Part shown: positions 5,728 through 13,319 of the stretch, piece after piece | How the letters are laid out: each line of letters opens with the position of its first letter | Numbering within the stretch: the stretch's first letter is position 1 | Assembly (NCBI GenBank): GCA_049301135.1 | Contig: JBAQKP010000224.1 | Span: forward strand, 1-16,061 | DNA: 16,061 nt | Source of the DNA: JAYXXU01 sp049301135 | Lineage (GTDB): Bacteria > Pseudomonadota > Gammaproteobacteria > Pseudomonadales > Moraxellaceae | Direction: 5' to 3' | Position numbers and translations under genes: made by a program | Notes under the pieces: model-generated | The model's input: the letters and a program-made list of their open reading frames with translations, nothing else | The model's database searches: none | Told to the model about the DNA's origin: nothing

Positions 5728-7377
5728 TTAAACTGTCTCAATATAATCAGACAGATTGAGATGTTTCATTTGCTTGGCATATTGGGTCGCAAAACCAGGG
5801 TACATCGTCGCGTTAAAGCCGTCCTCAGTGAGATACCAACTTTTACAGCCAGAATTCCAGTTGGTTTTTGCCAGACGTCGTTGAATATCCTGATTGTATT
5901 GGTTTTGAGCGTCCGGTTTAACATCTAGTGCCTTGAGATTTTTGCCCAAAATAGTCTGAATAGCTTTAACGGCATAGTCAATCTGCGATTCCATATAGAC
6001 CAAGGCAGAGTTATGACCAGGCCCTGAGTTTGGTCCAAACGTGAAGAACAGATTGGGGTAGCCCGCCACATTAATACTCTTATAGGCTTGCGCACCCCGC
6101 GCCCATTCATCACCAAGCTGTCGCCCGTTTATACCAGTAATTGGAAAAGGAGTGCCAGATTTGCTCACGTCAAAGCCGGTAGCAAACACAATACAATCAA
6201 CCAAGTGTTCAACGCCCTCCATGCTTTGGATGCCATTTTCGGTGATTTTTACGATAGGCCAAGTGATCAGCTTGCAATTCGGTTGTTGTAGCGCAGGATA
6301 GTAGTCGTTGGACACCAAAACGCGTTTACAGCCGATTTTAAAATCAGGCGTTAACTGACGACGTAGCCAACGATCGGCAACTTGGCGTTTGAGATGACTG
6401 TTGGCCAGTGTTTGTGCGACGACCGTCAATGGCGAATTCCAAATGACGGCCAACGCCATCGACTCATGTGTCCAATACAAAGCCTGACGCAACGCGGTTT
6501 GGGCGGTCGGTATTTTGCGAAAAACCAACTTGTTCCACTCGGGTGTTTTATAGTCAGGCCGTGGCACAACCCATGCAGGTGTGCGCTGAAAGACTTTGAC
6601 ATGAGTGGCGGTTTTAACCAGCTCAGGAATGATTTGGATGCCACTAGCACCAGTGCCGATCACTGCCACGCGCTTGCCGGTGAGGTCATATTGATGATCC
6701 CATGCCGCACTGTGAATTTTTTTGCCTTTAAAGTCAGCAAGACCCGTGATATTAGGCAAACTGAAGTTCGAGAGTGGCCCTGCGGCAGAAACCACGGTGC
6801 GTGCCTGATAAAATGCCCCCTGTGCCAAGTGTACCTGCCACAAGCCGCGGTCTGAGTCGAATTGCATGCCCGTGACCTGTTGTTGGAAACGGATCTTTGT
6901 GTCGAGCTCAAAATGACTGACCAAGTGATGAATATAGCCAAGAATTTCTGAGCTGCCAGAAAAGCCACGCGACCAGTTTGGATTTTGTGCAAAAGAGTAA
7001 GAATACAGATTAGACGGAATGTCACAAGCCGCACCGGGGTAGGTGTTGTCCCGCCAAGTGCCGCCGACTTGCTCGGCGCGTTCCAAAATCAGAAAATCTT
7101 GCATTCCTGCTTGTTTCAGGCGAATCGCCGTACCCAGTCCAGCAAAGCCTGCACCAATAATCAGAGTATCGACTGTCGCAAGCGGTAGCGCTGTTTTCCT
7201 TTTGCGACTGCGGGTCGCTGCTTTGGCGGGGGGCTTGGCCGCAATCGCAGTAGTGTCTTGCACCTTCGCCTCGTTCGATTCGGGCGTATTGCTGTCCCAA
7301 TCGGCTTGGTCAAACCGATCTGTGGCGGAGCTGGTGTTACTGGCGATGTTCTGTGGTTTCTCTTGGGGTGTTGTCAT
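5728..7377 (-). CDS. Flavin-dependent (Baeyer-Villiger-type) monooxygenase
   Basis: Class B flavoprotein monooxygenases use FAD and NADPH to insert oxygen into ketones (esters or lactones formed) or hydroxylate related substrates. The 549-residue product has the FAD Rossmann motif GAGFAG (75-80), the GGTWRDNTYPGAACDIPS segment (105-122), the Baeyer-Villiger fingerprint FKGKKIHSAAWD (216-227), and an NADPH-binding GTGASG (241-246). The C-terminal FGPNSGPGHNS (447-457) is also typical. A Lys/Arg-rich, low-complexity N-terminal extension of about 65 residues precedes the core, longer than usual. I chose the ATG at 7377; a TTG 20 codons upstream is possible, and neither has a strong ribosome site. 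It lies 168 bases downstream of the di-iron gene on the same strand, possibly co-transcribed. Confidence 0.9.
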   Translation of the reverse strand: MTTPQEKPQNIASNTSSATDRFDQADWDSNTPESNEAKVQDTTAIAAKPPAKAATRSRKRKTALPLATVDTLIIGAGFAGLGTAIRLKQAGMQDFLILERAEQVGGTWRDNTYPGAACDIPSNLYSYSFAQNPNWSRGFSGSSEILGYIHHLVSHFELDTKIRFQQQVTGMQFDSDRGLWQVHLAQGAFYQARTVVSAAGPLSNFSLPNITGLADFKGKKIHSAAWDHQYDLTGKRVAVIGTGASGIQIIPELVKTATHVKVFQRTPAWVVPRPDYKTPEWNKLVFRKIPTAQTALRQALYWTHESMALAVIWNSPLTVVAQTLANSHLKRQVADRWLRRQLTPDFKIGCKRVLVSNDYYPALQQPNCKLITWPIVKITENGIQSMEGVEHLVDCIVFATGFDVSKSGTPFPITGINGRQLGDEWARGAQAYKSINVAGYPNLFFTFGPNSGPGHNSALVYMESQIDYAVKAIQTILGKNLKALDVKPDAQNQYNQDIQRRLAKTNWNSGCKSWYLTEDGFNATMYPGFATQYAKQMKHLNLSDYIETV

Positions 7378-7398
7378 TGTAAGGCTCAAATCGGCAGT

Positions 7399-7414
7399 CG
7401 TAAGCTCACTTACG
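7399..7414. repeat. Small inverted repeat in monooxygenase leader
   Basis: CGTAAG (7399-7404) and CTTACG (7409-7414) flank a CTCA loop, 22 bases upstream of the monooxygenase ATG. On the minus strand a T6 run lies upstream of the hairpin, so it is not a standard terminator. It could affect translation; function unknown. Confidence 0.35.
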
Positions 7415-7449
7415 AGCAAAAAAGGAGGTCTGATCAACAGACAGCAAGA

Positions 7450-7485
7450 TTCGTTTCCATAACCACTACGGTGTATGGAAACGAA
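7450..7485. repeat. 12-bp perfect inverted repeat between di-iron and monooxygenase genes
   Basis: TTCGTTTCCATA (7450-7461) is perfectly complementary to TATGGAAACGAA (7474-7485) around a 12-base spacer. It is 60 bases after the di-iron protein stop and 72 bases before the monooxygenase start. No T-run follows on either strand. Candidates are a regulator-binding site, an attenuator or an mRNA-processing stem. The outer half-site ATTCG resembles part of the operator motif elsewhere in the window. Confidence 0.55.
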
Positions 7486-7545
7486 AATACATCAAATAGC
7501 ATCTGTAGCATGGCGAGCAAAACCACCCACCAAAGCGATCAGCGT

Positions 7546-8487
7546 TTATTGGATGGCAGTGGGTTGGTAGGTCAGTTCATGCACCCAACTTGGCATGTCT
7601 GGCATCCTGCTTTGCGGCAAATTATCTGTTGCTCGCACCATCGCATCGACCGGCGCGTGATACAGTTTGTTCTTGCGGTTAACGACCATGCTGGCTTGCC
7701 AACGAATGATCTGAAACCAAGGGTTGCGCCGACCATCGGCAGTTCTGCCGCCGATACGGCTAAATTTATTCATCGCGGCATACAATTTGCTCTCGGGTAG
7801 TCCCATGCCAACCACGTTGTCGCGCATTTTATTCAGCAGTGGCAGATAGGCAAGAATGCCCAACATCAAGCGAGGGTCAAGTACGCGTGCCGCCATCTTG
7901 CCCAGTTCAATCACGGTTTTATTGTATCCTTGCATTTCCATGACACTAAAACCGACGCCGAGATGACGCGCCTCATCACCATTAATCAAGTCAAAAGCGC
8001 GGTGGCAGATCGGATCATCCACTGTTTCCAGCAAAAAGGTACAGAGTGCACCATCCAGCGCGATTTCAAGCATTGGAATCACTGCGCCCAAGACGTAGAA
8101 TGGCATTTGGTCAGCGTAGGTATCTAGCCAACCAATGGTGAGGCGCAGATTCTTATTCGGTTCAGGGATACTGCCATCTTCGGGTAGCATGCCCCAACGC
8201 TTCATCAGTGCCATCTCAGCATTGGCGTGTCGTTGTTCTTCAGCATGGAAAGTGGCATACATTTCTTTAAGCGTGTCATTCGGTGCTTTTTTTGACATTG
8301 CTGAAAAGGCGCGTGCGCCAACGTGTTCAATCCACATTAAATCAGCCATGAACGGCTTAAGTTTGGCAAAAAGCTCAGGATTGCCGGTGACCAAGTCGGC
8401 GCCGGGTGCATCCCAATCAATATCAGAGAGTGCCCATTGGGTCGCCTTGACTTTTTCGAGTATTTTGTCGAAATCGATAGAGGCCAT
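7546..8487 (-). CDS. Ferritin-like di-iron protein, probable oxygenase/hydroxylase
   Basis: Ferritin-like four-helix proteins hold a carboxylate-bridged di-iron site used for oxygen activation. The 313-residue product has the complete ligand pattern: Glu54 (WIEH), Glu84-xx-His87 (EEQRH), Glu141 (LEIALDG) and Glu172-xx-His175 (DEARH). About 110 residues after the site are helical and may bind a substrate or partner. The start is supported by AAGGAGAACATC just before the ATG. It is encoded upstream of the flavin monooxygenase on the same strand and divergent from a TetR gene, consistent with a catabolic or lipid-modifying role. I cannot name the substrate from sequence. Confidence 0.8.
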   Translation of the reverse strand: MASIDFDKILEKVKATQWALSDIDWDAPGADLVTGNPELFAKLKPFMADLMWIEHVGARAFSAMSKKAPNDTLKEMYATFHAEEQRHANAEMALMKRWGMLPEDGSIPEPNKNLRLTIGWLDTYADQMPFYVLGAVIPMLEIALDGALCTFLLETVDDPICHRAFDLINGDEARHLGVGFSVMEMQGYNKTVIELGKMAARVLDPRLMLGILAYLPLLNKMRDNVVGMGLPESKLYAAMNKFSRIGGRTADGRRNPWFQIIRWQASMVVNRKNKLYHAPVDAMVRATDNLPQSRMPDMPSWVHELTYQPTAIQ

Positions 8488-8732
8488 GATGTTCTCCTTG
8501 TTAGTGGTCTATGCCTGTTGTGGCAGAGGGATTGCGCCGACGCAGATGTTGGGCGGTTCAGAGCGTGCTACGAGTAGATCCTCGACGGTCATGCGGCATG
8601 CAAAAGCAGCGAGCGTTATGGACGGTAATCCACGACACTTCGAAGCCAGTCATGCGTGACTAACATTAAACAAACTCATCGGGTGGCTTGGCCTAATTTG
8701 CAATTGACCCAATCCACTGTATCGTCCACTGT

Positions 8733-8754
8733 AATCCGATCTTATGTTCGGATT
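8733..8754. promoter_or_regulatory. Operator-like palindrome, site 1 (before first TetR gene)
   Basis: AATCCGA (8733-8739) and TCGGATT (8748-8754) form a 22-base dyad with an 8-base spacer, followed by CAATTCGGG. It lies 15 bases before the TetR start (8770), where repressor binding would block transcription initiation. The same layout occurs at 14661-14682 and, inverted, at 12406-12427. Autoregulation by the adjacent TetR protein is inferred. The di-iron gene on the other side starts 245 bases away, so its promoter may be further off. Confidence 0.7.
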
Positions 8755-8769
8755 CAATTCGGGTGTGTT

Positions 8770-9387
8770 ATGACCAGAAAACCACAGCAAAAACGCGCAA
8801 AAGTCACGGTAGAAACCATCATCGAGGCTGGTTTTATTTCGGTGTCGAAATATGGGCTAGAGGGTTCGACTACACGACAAATTGCTGAAATTGCGGGTAT
8901 TAGTGTCGGATCACTGTACGAGTATTTTGAGAACAAAGAAGCGATCTATCAGGCGATGAATCAGCACTTTATTGATGAAGTGTTACAGATGTTACACGAC
9001 CAAGTACCACACCTTGTTCAGCTTGACTTGCAGGATGTGATTCAATTATTGCTGTATCAGTTCAGTGCGTTGTTGCAGCGCAACGATGGCCGATATTTAA
9101 AGTGTATCAAGTATGCCGGTCAGTTTGATTATGCCAAGTATGCACAGCAGGTCGAAAGTGCCTTGGTCGAAATCGTGATGCGCTATGTGATGTATCACCC
9201 CAAATACCTGCGTCTCGAAAATATGGCGACCATGATTTATGTCTGTATCAACGGCGCGATTTTTTTGGTGATTCGGCATTTGATTTTACCGAACGCCAAT
9301 ATCTCATTTGATGAGGCGGTGCGCGGTACTTGTAAAATGATCGAGAGTTATGTCAATGCTGAGTTGGCAGCAGTAGCGGATCGTTAA
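8770..9387 (+). CDS. TetR/AcrR-family transcriptional regulator (paralogue 1)
   Basis: The 205-residue protein begins with a TetR DNA-binding domain: helix 1 at 10-29, the HTH TTRQIAEIAGISVGSLYEYF at 34-53 and FENKEAIYQAM after it. The C-terminal ligand-binding domain is all-helical and typical in length. An upstream in-frame start would place the operator palindrome inside the gene, so the ATG at 8770 is preferred, although its ribosome site is weak. Divergent from the di-iron/monooxygenase genes, which it probably controls together with itself. Its HTH is very similar to the second TetR at 14706. Confidence 0.92.
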   Translation: MTRKPQQKRAKVTVETIIEAGFISVSKYGLEGSTTRQIAEIAGISVGSLYEYFENKEAIYQAMNQHFIDEVLQMLHDQVPHLVQLDLQDVIQLLLYQFSALLQRNDGRYLKCIKYAGQFDYAKYAQQVESALVEIVMRYVMYHPKYLRLENMATMIYVCINGAIFLVIRHLILPNANISFDEAVRGTCKMIESYVNAELAAVADR

Positions 9388-9546
9388 GGCGTGCTTGGCT
9401 TGGTGCTGTACTGCGGGTCTAAAATGCTGCGATCTGCCGACCGATAGCCTGACGTCGCTGCCTGAGTTGAGATGACGCATCAGTCAATGTGATTGGGGCT
9501 GTTTCAATGCTATACCGTGTCTAACATATAAAGGATGAGGCCGTTT

Positions 9547-10611
9547 ATGAAGCAGATCAATCCAAGCGCACCGGTGATGGTGACTGGTGCAAGTGGTTAT
9601 TTGGGCAGTTGGATTATTCACACGTTACTGTCGGATGGCTATACCGTGCATGCGACCGTGCGCGATCCAAATAAAGCCGCTAGCGTGGCGCATCTCAAAA
9701 AAATGGCCGAGCAGCTTGCGGGCACGTTACATTTGTTTAAAGCGGATTTACTCGATCAAGGCTCGTTTGATGCCGCGATGCAAGGTTGTGAGGTAGTGAT
9801 GCACACCGCGTCGCCGTTTTTGATGACCGGTTATACTGATGCTGAAGTCGCGTTGGTGCGACCTGCGCTAGAAGGCACGCGCAATGTGCTGGCGGCGGTC
9901 GAGCGCACGGTTTCGGTCAAGCGCGTTGTGCTGACCTCAAGTGTGGCAGCGATTTATGGTGACTCTAAAGACGCTGCGCAAATACCCAACGGCGTGTTTG
10001 ATGAAAGCATGTGGAACAGCAGCAGCAGCTTGACTCATCAACCCTATCAATATTCTAAAGCCGTGGCCGAGCGTGAGGCATGGCAGTGGGTCGAGCGGCA
10101 GCAGCGTTGGGATCTGGTGACGATTAATCCGGCGCTGATCATGGGGCCTGCACTGACCAAAAACAGCCAATCGGCCAGCATCGAGATTTTGCAGGATTTT
10201 GGTAACGGTCGGATGCGCATGGGTGCGCCGAAGCTGTGGACAGGCTTGGTCGATGTGCGTGATGTTGCGCTGGCACATGTACGGGCGGCATTCACGCCTG
10301 AAGCAAAAGGGCGTTATATCTTGTGTGATCGCACGCTGAACTTGCTGGAGATGGGCAAGGCGCTGCGCCAGCGACTGGGTAATACTTATCCGTTTCCACG
10401 CACACCCGTACCGACTATTGGTTTTTGGCTGGTTGCGCCATTTTATGGCTATACCCGCGATTTTGTGTCACTGAATATGGGCTATCCAGTCGCGTTTGAT
10501 CATCGTCGTAGTCAGCAAGATTTAAATATCGAATACCGTGATGTGCGCGATTCGCTGGCCGAGCATTTTAAACAGTTGATCGACGATGGCGTGTTGCCGA
10601 ATCGGTTATGA
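9547..10611 (+). CDS. NAD(P)-dependent dihydroflavonol-4-reductase-like dehydrogenase (extended SDR)
   Basis: Extended short-chain dehydrogenases of this group reduce or oxidise carbonyl/hydroxyl groups on diverse small molecules. The 354-residue product has the nucleotide motif TGASGYLG (13-20), the ATVRDP segment (36-41) expected for NADPH preference, LTSSVAAIYG (129-138) supplying the catalytic serine, and Tyr167-xxx-Lys171 (YQYSK). The ATG at 9547 has GATGAGG six bases before it; an ATG at 9535 is too close to AAAGG and less likely. It follows the first TetR gene by about 160 bases on the same strand; no copy of the shared operator motif is seen in that gap. Confidence 0.9.
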   Translation: MKQINPSAPVMVTGASGYLGSWIIHTLLSDGYTVHATVRDPNKAASVAHLKKMAEQLAGTLHLFKADLLDQGSFDAAMQGCEVVMHTASPFLMTGYTDAEVALVRPALEGTRNVLAAVERTVSVKRVVLTSSVAAIYGDSKDAAQIPNGVFDESMWNSSSSLTHQPYQYSKAVAEREAWQWVERQQRWDLVTINPALIMGPALTKNSQSASIEILQDFGNGRMRMGAPKLWTGLVDVRDVALAHVRAAFTPEAKGRYILCDRTLNLLEMGKALRQRLGNTYPFPRTPVPTIGFWLVAPFYGYTRDFVSLNMGYPVAFDHRRSQQDLNIEYRDVRDSLAEHFKQLIDDGVLPNRL

Positions 10612-10644
10612 TCGGGTGATGATGTTGGCCGAACGAGTCTGTCG

Positions 10645-11199
10645 ATGAGTGAGCGAAACCCGAGCGTAGCGCAGCAGCCTGTTGCGCCTACGCAGTCCAC
10701 GTTGACGCAAGCGCAGTTTGAACAACCACCTTTGTTTCAGCAGTCCAGCACGCTAAAACCGCACAATATCAACCTGACCAAAGCACCGCTACCCGATGAG
10801 TTGCCTGCCTCGCAGATCGAACAGCAGCAACTGCATCCGGTGGCAACAAGGCCTGCACCCGTGCGTTGGTCACCAGAACTGCGTCAGCCGAAGCAATGGC
10901 GACCGAAACCGCTGTTGATCGGTTGGGCGTTGATTTTGGTGCTATCGGGGTTGGTGGTGGCGCTGGATGGATTGTGGTTTTCGCTGTCGGCGTTAGTGCT
11001 GTATTCAGGTTTGGTGTTCTGGCTGGTGGCTTTGCTCCGACAGGGCTTAAATCTGCCGGTCGGTCGCGTATTGCTGCCACTGGGATTGTTGCTGGTGTTG
11101 ATCGGTGTCGATCTGACCGTACTGAATATTCCGGTGATCGGGTCACTGTTGTTGGTGTTTGGGCTGTGGCTGTTATGGCGGCAGTTTCGGCCAAGTTGA
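10645..11199 (+). CDS. Small membrane protein, unknown function
   Basis: The 184-residue protein has a Gln/Pro-rich hydrophilic N-terminal half (residues 1-85) and a C-terminal half of about four hydrophobic segments (roughly 88-106, 109-131, 142-158 and 161-178). There is no signal peptide, so the N-terminal tail is probably cytoplasmic. I recognise no domain. The start has a poor ribosome site, but the frame is open with consistent codon use, 33 bases after the dehydrogenase gene. It ends one base from the convergent SAM decarboxylase gene. Confidence 0.65.
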   Translation: MSERNPSVAQQPVAPTQSTLTQAQFEQPPLFQQSSTLKPHNINLTKAPLPDELPASQIEQQQLHPVATRPAPVRWSPELRQPKQWRPKPLLIGWALILVLSGLVVALDGLWFSLSALVLYSGLVFWLVALLRQGLNLPVGRVLLPLGLLLVLIGVDLTVLNIPVIGSLLLVFGLWLLWRQFRPS

Positions 11200-11200
11200 T

Positions 11201-11623
11201 TTAGGTGATAGGGTGGGTGAGTGCCGGTCGGCCACGGGTTTGGCGGTGGATGTTGGCTTGTCTGCTGTCAAAGCTGTCGATCAGGTGTTGTAGTAGTCGT
11301 TCGGCCTTGTTGGTGTTATCTGCGCTAAAGTGACAGACATAAATGTCGAGTGATACAAAGCGTTGTTCTGGCCATGTGTGGATGGCGACGTGTGATTCGG
11401 CCAGTAAGATCACGCCAGTCACGCCAGCCGGTTCAAACTGGTGGAAGCGTTCGCCGACGATTGTCAGGTTCGCGCTGTGTACTGCGTGTAGGCATGCGTG
11501 ACGCAGCGGTTCGAGGTGTTGCAATAGATTGATATCGCCCTGACAGTCAAATATATCAGCCATCAGTTGAATGCCTTCAGTGGGGACGGTGGGTTGTTTT
11601 GACGAATTTGGGATTAGACTCAC
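11201..11623 (-). CDS. speD: S-adenosylmethionine decarboxylase proenzyme
   Basis: This pyruvoyl enzyme makes decarboxylated SAM, the aminopropyl donor for spermidine. The 140-residue product is the short prokaryotic class. The self-cleavage region LAESHVAIHTWPE (74-86) holds Ser77, which becomes the pyruvoyl group. His82 and Cys97 sit at the same spacing (+5, +20) as the catalytic His and Cys in characterised enzymes of this class. Cleavage would give beta and alpha chains at Glu76-Ser77. The start is uncertain: a GTG at 11623 keeps the GIQLMADIFDC beta strand, whereas an ATG at 11563 removes part of it. It begins 5 bases after the upstream uncharacterised gene. Confidence 0.93.
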   Translation of the reverse strand: MSLIPNSSKQPTVPTEGIQLMADIFDCQGDINLLQHLEPLRHACLHAVHSANLTIVGERFHQFEPAGVTGVILLAESHVAIHTWPEQRFVSLDIYVCHFSADNTNKAERLLQHLIDSFDSRQANIHRQTRGRPALTHPIT

Positions 11624-11628
11624 GGTTT

Positions 11629-12264
11629 TTAAACACCAGCCGTATTATGTATTTGAGGCAAAAAACCCTGCCGAAACATAGTGACAATCGACTGAGGTGT
11701 TAAAACTTGGACAACTGTGCCTACATCTGGCAACGCCACAGGACGCGCATAGCCTGAAAACGACCACGCAAATAGTGCATTACGAGACACCAAAAAAGCT
11801 GCTCCGTTGATTTCGATAAAAGTGCCATCAGGAATATTCTGAATTTGCTCCGTAAATTTGACTTTTGATTTATTAGGTAATATGCGTTCAGTGTGCAAAA
11901 CTTGGTCAATCAATGTTATGGACGGATCTCCCTCAGTGCTTGGTAGTAAGTTATGATTTGCAGCCAGCCAAGCGGTTTTAAATGCTTTAAACCGATCTCT
12001 TTGGCAATAGTTGCAGGGGCGATGACCTGCCGAAAACGCAGTCGCTTCATCCAAAAAAAATAATTCAGAATAGCTGCCTGTTGCAAAAACTTCGCGCTTA
12101 ATGCCTTTAAATCCTAGCAAGCAGGTGATCCATGCTTTATTAAGCCAAACGATGGTAATTTTTTTTTGTGCGTCATGTAGCCTCCCACGGTTTCCCATAT
12201 AGCCACCACGGGTATCAACTGCATGAAAATCGCCAAAAGGATCAATTCTGTTTTGCAACGGCAT
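11629..12264 (-). CDS. Conserved uncharacterised protein with HRPCxxC motif
   Basis: The 211-residue protein starts MPLQNRIDPFGDF and contains GNRGRLHD (24-31), WLNKAWITC (40-48) and LFFLDEATAFSAGHRPCNYCQRDRF (68-92). This pattern I know from uncharacterised proteobacterial proteins. His81, Cys84 and Cys87 may bind a metal, and HRPCxxC loosely recalls the Ada zinc site. No catalytic function can be assigned. The DNA is more AT-rich than its neighbours, which may point to horizontal gain. Its stop is 5 bases before the speD start, suggesting co-transcription, but no functional link is evident. Confidence 0.8.
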   Translation of the reverse strand: MPLQNRIDPFGDFHAVDTRGGYMGNRGRLHDAQKKITIVWLNKAWITCLLGFKGIKREVFATGSYSELFFLDEATAFSAGHRPCNYCQRDRFKAFKTAWLAANHNLLPSTEGDPSITLIDQVLHTERILPNKSKVKFTEQIQNIPDGTFIEINGAAFLVSRNALFAWSFSGYARPVALPDVGTVVQVLTPQSIVTMFRQGFLPQIHNTAGV

Positions 12265-12405
12265 AATTACTCCACTTTAGGGTTATCACTGCACAAAGTA
12301 ATGTAAAAAAGACACTTTGGTTTCAACCAATAAAAATCAAACCAGTGGCATCGTATTCCGAAGCGATTTATAACATACCCTTGGCACAGCACCAAACACG
12401 AATTG

Positions 12406-12427
12406 AATACGAATAAACATTCGTTTT
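12406..12427. promoter_or_regulatory. Operator-like palindrome, site 3 (before HSDL2-like dehydrogenase)
   Basis: AATACGA (12406-12412) and TCGTTTT (12421-12427) form the same 7-8-7 layout as sites 1 and 2 with one mismatch. CACGAATTG just before it is the reverse complement of the CAATTCGTG flank of site 2, so the motif is present in inverted orientation. It is 45 bases upstream of the dehydrogenase start at 12473, in the 208-base gap from the divergent gene at 12264. The core ACGAAT-AAAC-ATTCGT is a perfect 6-bp dyad. Confidence 0.65.
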
Positions 12428-12472
12428 ATGCTGGGATGCTCAAAATCACACTGATGATCAACGGAGTAGTAC

Positions 12473-13303
12473 ATGATGGATTGGACAGGTAAAACGATTT
12501 TTATGACGGGTGGCAGTCGCGGGATTGGCCGAGAGATTGCTTTACGTTTTGCTCAAGCCGGTGCAAACATCGCCATCGCTGCCAAATCTGCGCAACCCCA
12601 CGCCCGACTCGAAGGCACGATTCACTCGGTAGCCTCCGAAATCGTTGCCGCAGGTGGCCAAGCACTGCCACTGGCAGTCGATGCGCGTGATGAACAACAA
12701 CTGATCGATGCAATTGCCCAAACCGCCGCGCATTTTGGCGGGATTGACGTGTTGGTAAATAACGCCGGATTTTTGGGGATTACCTCGATTGCCAGCACCA
12801 GCACCAAACACTTTGACCTGATGCACGCCCTCAACGCCCGTGCGCCGATGATCAGCATGCGTGAATGCCTGCCGCACCTGATCAAAAGCCAAGGTCACGT
12901 GCTGAACTTGTGCCCACCAATCAACCTTGATGCCGGTTGGTTAGGCGCATTTGCACCGTATACCAGCACCAAATACGCCATGACTCTGCTGAGTTTGGGC
13001 TTTGCTGAAGAAGTCAAAAGCCATCAGATCAACGTGCATTCGTTGTGGCCAGCCACCTTGATTGCCACTGCTGCCATCGGTATTGCGGCGGGTGATGCGG
13101 CAATGCAACTGGCACGTAAACCGGCGATTATGGCTGATGCTGCGTTTGAGTTACTCAGTCAGCGGGCGCGGTTTGCCAGTCAGATTAGCTGGTTAGATGA
13201 AGAGGTATTGCGCGAGTTGGGGGTAACCGATTTTACGGGTTACGCCAACTCGCCAGAACACGCCGAGCAAATTCAGCGTGATTTTTATATTGGCAAATTT
13301 TAG
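12473..13303 (+). CDS. HSDL2-like short-chain dehydrogenase
   Basis: The 276-residue protein is a classical SDR related to hydroxysteroid dehydrogenase-like protein 2, oxidising or reducing hydroxyl/keto groups with NAD(P). Visible motifs: TGGSRGIG (12-19), NNAG (96-99), Tyr163-xxx-Lys167 (YTSTK), and the long KSAQPHARLEGTIHS insert (38-52) typical of the HSDL2 group. At the position where family members usually have NLSPP there is NLCPP (Cys147). A GGAG ribosome site lies 6 bases before the ATG; the next codon is also ATG. It is preceded by operator-like site 3 and converges with the MpaB-like gene. Confidence 0.92.
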   Translation: MMDWTGKTIFMTGGSRGIGREIALRFAQAGANIAIAAKSAQPHARLEGTIHSVASEIVAAGGQALPLAVDARDEQQLIDAIAQTAAHFGGIDVLVNNAGFLGITSIASTSTKHFDLMHALNARAPMISMRECLPHLIKSQGHVLNLCPPINLDAGWLGAFAPYTSTKYAMTLLSLGFAEEVKSHQINVHSLWPATLIATAAIGIAAGDAAMQLARKPAIMADAAFELLSQRARFASQISWLDEEVLRELGVTDFTGYANSPEHAEQIQRDFYIGKF

Positions 13304-13319
13304 GCGGACTGAATAGACG

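Noticed and set aside
8135..8659. Plus-strand open frame opposite the di-iron gene
   Set aside because: It is antisense to a well-supported gene with intact metal ligands and lacks any recognisable motif.
12382..12398. Sigma-54 promoter at TTGGCACAGC
   Set aside because: A good -24-like TGGCAC, but no GC at the required -12 spacing (CAAAC found).
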